The notes under the pieces: generated by a model
Seen by the model: only the letters and a program-made list of their open reading frames with translations
The model's database searches: none
Told to the model about the DNA's origin: nothing
DNA from: Cycas panzhihuaensis
Taxonomy: Eukaryota; Cycadophyta
Direction: 5' to 3'
DNA: 64,000 nt
Assembly (NCBI GenBank): GCA_023213395.1
Contig: CM041465.1
Coordinates: forward strand, 93,565,741-93,629,740
Translations under genes and position numbers: made by a program
Part shown: in pieces, positions 59,439-64,000 of the stretch
How positions within the stretch are numbered: the stretch's first letter is position 1
Layout of the letters: the number at the start of each line of letters is the position of its first letter

Positions 59439-59494
59439 TGTTTCCTGACTCCTAGGAATGGGTTTTTGGCAAGTCGACTCAGGTAAGTACAGGT
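59439..59494 (+). repeat. Start of a Tat-type LTR (element I), cut by element G
   Basis: TGTTTCCTGACTCCTAGGAA and the AAGTCGACTCAGGTAAG stretch match the first 60 bases of the B LTRs. Element G is inserted 56 bases in. The rest would lie beyond the window. Confidence 0.72.
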
Positions 59495-59827
59495 TGTTGG
59501 GAATAATCCCAATGTTTGTGCACTAGAGCGCTTAGGGCCCCTCAAAGCCACCTTTGAGGGCCCCTAGGGCACCTTGAGCTGCTTCAAAAGCCGGACCGAC
59601 CACTCACGTGAGGTACGTATCACCGCTATTTATTTTTTATATTTTTTCAAACTAACCTTAATTGTTGTGCAGCTAGGGTGATGGCGCCCGACGCCTCCCC
59701 GAATTCTCTATATAAGGGTTGGGAATACCTCCCTGGTGTTTATCAACACTGCCACTCTTTCAGAAATTGCCGTTGTACTCAAGATGAAAGCGTCGTGATG
59801 TCCTGCTCTGCTCCTCCGGCTCCATCA
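59495..59827 (+). repeat. 5' LTR of element G (333 bp)
   Basis: Starts TGTTGGGAATAATCCCAATG and ends CTCCATCA, two bases before the primer site. It holds TATATAAGG near 59709-59717, a plausible TATA element. Its right partner is outside the window, so the end was set by TG...CA and primer-site spacing. Confidence 0.8.
59709..59717 (+). promoter_or_regulatory. Likely TATA box in element G LTR
   Basis: CTATATAAGGG lies in the middle of the LTR, at a position where a copia-type promoter would be expected. No transcript data back it. Confidence 0.5.
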
Positions 59828-59829
59828 TT

Positions 59830-59841
59830 TGGTATCAGAGC
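59830..59841 (+). other. Primer-binding site of element G
   Basis: TGGTATCAGAGC is the exact 12-base complement of the 3' end of plant initiator tRNA-Met, the usual primer for copia elements, two bases after the LTR. Confidence 0.92.
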
Positions 59842-62800
59842 AAGGTTGTCTATTTTTTGGTTTTAGTTGCTCAAACGTCTGGCGGAACATATCTATATGA
59901 CTGCTCGTTGAGATTTTGGCGAGCTCACCGATCTGCTGGAGAAGACGGATCTGGATTCCATCCACTGTGGAGGAAGATCTCCCGCTCGGAAGTTTACACT
60001 CAAACCAGGTTCTTCGTTTCTGTTTTCATATTTTCAAACATATAAACAAATAAATAAACCTTTTTGATATATGCTTTAGCTTGATAAATTTGTGGTTTGT
60101 GATTCCCTATATTGGTTTATCTCTGGCATGTTAGTCTCTGTGTTATCTCTGTGACTTTACCGTGTTAATCTCTCTTAACTTACTGTTAAAGATATCTCTG
60201 TTATCCTGTTGTTATCTCCGTCCCATTTGACTCTGCTCTTTGTTCCATTGTTCTATTGATCCATTGAATTGCCCACTGTCTCTAATCCGTACCCGTCTCT
60301 CCAGCCGCCGCGCAGCCTCTTGTATATTCGTTGTAAATTGCCTTGTGCATTCGGGCTGCGTCTTCATTCGGCTGCATTAAATTGCTTTTGTGTATTCGTT
60401 GTAAACTGCCATGTGCATTTCGGCTTTGTAAAGCCTGCGTTCTAAGTGCATATCATTCTGTATATAGTCTGTCCTCTCTATATTTGCCTCACCGCCTCCG
60501 CCTCTGTTTAATCCAGACGGCCATGACCTCCAGTTATCTCTGCAGCCTTCAGGTTTCCGTTTTGGCGTTGCAGATCTCTGCGTCTCCAGTTATCTCCATT
60601 AAATCGCCATTTGATCGCCCTGCGCAGTGTTGGCACCAGCTGCAGATCATTGATCTCCGCTTTAACACTCAGTCTGTGTGATTTCAGATCCTGGTTCTTT
60701 TGCCTCTGTTCTGTATCTTATCGTCTTATTAAATCGCCCACCGTATGCTATATTCGGGTCTGCGTTGCTGTGCTCTAAATCGTCTCATTAAATTGCCCAC
60801 CGTATGCTATATTCAGTGCATTAATCGCCAATATATGTTTATTTGCGTTTCCGTTTATTGTTTGAACCATCACTAATTAAATCGCCGTGATCATTCGCCT
60901 TTTCATATTCATTCAATCATTGAAATTGTTTATTGAACCGTATGTACATATATTGCTTCCGTTTATTGAACCGTCACTTTATCATCATTGATTATATTCG
61001 TTCATTAAATCGCTTTTGTGCGAGGCGTTTTTTGTGTGCTTCATTAATATTTATGAGCGGTTGATTATATTGCTTTGTGCGTTGATTATATTCATCTTGT
61101 AAATCGTCTTTGTGCGTTCATTTATTGCATTCATTGTGTTTACTTTCACTCATTACGCCTTTGTGCGTTTTATTTTCCGTATTTCGTTTTGCGTTTATAT
61201 ATTTAACATTCGGTTTTATTTAATTTACGTTTTAAAATTCAAAATTCGGTTTAAAGGGTTTTACATTCTGATTTTTACTCGACGAGCGAGTTCACCCTCT
61301 TGGCATTGGAGGTTTCTGTTATCTGGCTGGTCTTGGGTTCAATTCCAGCTCAGTCCTTCTTCAGGCCCACTTTTTAATAAGTGTTTTTTCAATTTTAAAT
61401 CTTATTTTTTAAAAATTTTATTTTTCCATAGGGTTATTGGTGCTTTTGAGGCCATAACTTCTATTTGGCTCATCAGTTTCAGACGAAACCTACGCCAATA
61501 GATCAGAAATTTTCTGTAGATCGATTTTGACTGGTCATAAGACCAATTTGGTGCCCATTTGGCCTTGTTTCGACATTTTTAACATTAGACTTTAGAAATT
61601 TCAGCAGTTTTCACAATTTTAACAAAATCGGTTTTAGAACTGGCTGTCATTTGTTTCTGGTAAACTATTTTCTATCCAAATTTTCTCTATAGCAATCTAC
61701 ATCATATAGACTTTAATACCTATTTTTTATTTCAATTTGTTGAGTTCATTTTCACTAATATTTTAATCGCTAAATTAAGAAATTTAGTTGTTTTTGCCTG
61801 TTTCTTGAACATTCTCCATAAAGACACTTGTTACATTTTTCACTATAACTTTTGCAATTTTTATCAGATTTCATTTCCGTCAGCTTCGTTGGGAAGCTGA
61901 CTCATTTCTCTTCATTGTGATATATTTTTCCATATATTTTGACACATTTTTCTTATATTTCAAATCAGCTAAAGTTGAAGTATTTTATTGGCCTAAATCT
62001 GCTTTTTTTCACACCTGTTTAATATATTCTTTCAAAATTTTCAATTGGTAGAATATTAATTACTTCATCAATAATATTTGATCATTTTTTCAACTTTTCT
62101 AAGGATTAATTAGTACTTTTATACAATTTTTTGCCTACCCTGCTCCTGTTAGGCTCCACAAGGAGGTCCATTCCTTTGCCTCATTCAAAACGTGATTTAT
62201 TGGTATCCATTTTCAAAACCGTCTATTTTATTGGATTCACATCTCAGCAATCTACATATTGATAAAATTTTAAGCTATTCTGACCTCATTCAATATAGTT
62301 TTCAATCTGTTAAAGTTGAGTATATATATTCATCCTAACAAGCTTGTCTTCTTTCAAAACTTGTAAAGAAAATTCTAGTTCATATTTCCTTGTTTACTCA
62401 AGTTTCTGCTTAATCTTTCTACAAGCACTTTACATTATTTTTGAACAAGCATTTGTTTATAAGGCAATACATAAAAGTTGTTCTTAAAAGAAGTTTTTTT
62501 ACATTGAAGATTTATTATTCATTTGAGAAATTGGCATCTGTTTGAAAACTATCTATTCTCAAAAGTTTATTTTAAATCTTGCATAAGTGAAAAGTTTTGA
62601 GCATCATTACTTCCTTTTTTATTGTTTTACTTTAAAAGTGTATCAAAGTTGTTGAAAAATATCATCCTTCTTACTATTAAAAGGAAAATTGCATTTCTTT
62701 TCAAAGGCATCTTATATTTGTTTGTGGACATTATATTTTTTGAAAAAAAGCAAAAGAGTTTTTTGTAAAAGTTTTCATTTTGTCTTGCTTAGAGCATTTT

Positions 62801-63461
62801 TTTCTATTATCAAAAGAATTTTCTTTTTTCTAAGCAAGACCACATTGCTAAATAGATTAGTTTTCACATTAAATAAGATAAATCTCGAATTGAACCACAC
62901 TTTTTCCGGCCTTGCAAGGAGCAGTTAGGACCACGAAGTTACCACCACATGCTAATCGGCCTACTCATATTGGATGAGGACGACCATTAGCTATCAGTGT
63001 ATACGGTGGCGGTGAGGTGCGTAACCTTTTCATTTTATGGTGTTTGGAGACCAAGGCTAGACACGGAGAGGGTGAGTGCCTTTGGTTCGAGAACCTTCAC
63101 CGCTAGATCATCGTTAGGCATAAATCGGGCAGGTGGACCAACAATTGTGGGAGTGTCAAAGCCTTCTTAGCGACCACGTCTTGAGGTATATAGAGCCTAA
63201 CGCTCGATCTGGGTATAAAGGGTCCCTGTTTTGCCATCGTGGGCGGGCGCCATCGATGTAATAGCAACCGAAGGTTACCCCAGGAGAAACATAAACTTAA
63301 AGCCTAGTAGCCTTTCTAGGTCCTAGTTCATTTGTTCAAACTTTTGAAAACCTTGGGATATATATTTGGAAATAATTTCTTTCATTTAAGTTCTTTCAAA
63401 TTTTCTACATTCAAATATTTTGCTATTGCATTTATCACATTTTATACAACTTTAATTTACA
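59842..63461 (+). other. Long leader of element G
   Basis: About 3.6 kb without a supported ORF between the primer site and the gag ATG. It is largely T-rich, with a GC-rich block at 62890-63330 directly upstream of gag. Blocks shared with element F include GTTGGGAAGCTGACTCATT (61888) and AACAAGCTTGTC (62338). Confidence 0.7.
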
Positions 63462-64000
63462 ATGACGTCTAGTTTTGGGAATATGATTATTCCTAAGTTT
63501 GATGGAAATAATTTTCTTAACTGGAGTAGGAGGATGAGGCCCATCCTCATAGCAAATGAAATGTGGGATATAGTGAGAAATGGTTACAATGACTTAGGAT
63601 CAAATCCAAGCGATCTTGAAAAGCTACATACAAAGAAAATATCAAAAAAGATAATGAAGCCTTAGCCCTTATTTTTTGCGCTTTAGAAGATCATGTTTTC
63701 CCACGAGTTAGTAAATCCATTAAGTCCAAAGAGACTTGGGATACCTTGACTTATATCTGAAGGTGCGTCCTCTAAACTACAAAACTTAAGAAGTAAGTTT
63801 GAAAATTTACGTATGATGCCTCATGAATCAATAATTGAATTTATGACCAAGATTCAAGATATAGTTAACCAAATGAGGTCCCTTGGGGATACCTTAACCG
63901 AACAAAGAGTAGTTGAACGGATCCTTGATGTGTAGGAGGCGCTTTGAGATGGTAGCTACTAGTATTAGTGTATCTAAAGACCTAAGTACCCTCAAAATAG
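63462..64000 (+). pseudogene. gag: gag of element G (UBN2-like), partial
   Basis: Starts MTSSFGNMIIPKFDGNNFL, then NWSRRMRPILIANEMWDIV, the N-terminal pattern of copia-type gag (F-DG-NF--W). Near 63645 a one-base frame change is needed to continue as DNEALALIFCALEDHVFP, KETWDTL, then NLRSKFENLRMMPHESIIE, FMTKIQDIVNQMRSLGDTL, a stop near 63934 and a second frame change before VATSISVSKDLSTL. The zinc knuckle and pol would follow beyond 64000. Gag would form the particle. The ATG is well placed after the leader. Confidence 0.82.

Larger units (their letters stand above)
59495..64000 (+). mobile_element. Ty1/copia-type element G, 5' part
   Basis: LTR, initiator-Met primer site, long leader and start of gag. 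The window ends inside gag. The left flank is CAGGT (59490-59494), expected to recur after the right LTR outside the window. Confidence 0.82.

Noticed and set aside
60300-60680. 112-codon ORF in the leader of element G
   Set aside because: Cys/Leu-rich without a domain, not matched in element F; the leader has no other coding sign.
61300-61365. tRNA-like B box GGTTCAATTCC in the leader of element G
   Set aside because: The surrounding bases do not form a T-arm or tRNA cloverleaf and no clear A box is at the right spacing. A SINE scrap is possible but unsupported.

Overview
This window is nuclear DNA from a land plant, almost certainly a seed plant with a large, repeat-rich genome. I see no host gene, RNA gene or CRISPR array. 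Essentially every recognisable coding trace belongs to LTR retrotransposons: Ty3/gypsy of the Tat type, a Ty3/gypsy chromovirus, a small gag-only element, and two Ty1/copia-type elements. I cannot name the species. All genes are broken by stops or frameshifts, so they are annotated as pseudogenes. All translations, boundaries and alignments were done by eye, so edges without a clean repeat junction are approximate.

Layout. (1) 1-7573, minus strand: the 5' two-thirds of Tat element A (RT, protease, gag, 2.54-kb LTR); its 3' end lies left of the window. (2) 7620-13842, minus strand: tandem, decayed pieces of chromovirus Y (protease, gag with two zinc knuckles, an LTR holding a (TA)30 tract, then chromodomain, integrase and RNase H of the next copy). 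(3) 13848-48707, plus strand: element H, a small non-autonomous element with a gag-like remnant. It sits inside Y and is flanked by TCCAT duplications. (4) Inside H, 15377-47190, plus strand: Tat element B, a near-complete element with 2.63-kb LTRs and GAATT duplications. It carries gag, protease, RT, RNase H and integrase, plus two additions: an antisense gene with a plant mobile domain (PMD) and coiled coil (40690-42583), and a second, archaeal-type RNase H (43740-44210). (5) Inside the end of B's integrase, 24723-39952: two young related elements, C and D, in tandem and sharing an LTR. Both lack the same RT-RNase H-integrase block. (6) 48708-59438: a second, rearranged copy of the Y/H neighbourhood whose (TA)n tract has grown to about 1.2 kb, interrupted by copia-type element F (54589-59218, GGTAA duplications). 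(7) 59439-64000: the first 56 bases of another Tat LTR (I), interrupted by copia element G (LTR, initiator-Met primer site, 3.6-kb leader, start of gag), which runs off the window.

The genes work only as retrotransposon parts. gag, protease, RT, RNase H and integrase are the normal replication set. The second RNase H and the antisense PMD gene are cargo of this Tat family. C and D look like non-autonomous derivatives that would need B-like proteins supplied in trans. Relative ages can be read from the nesting: Y is oldest, then H, then B, then C/D; separately Y, then F and I, then G.
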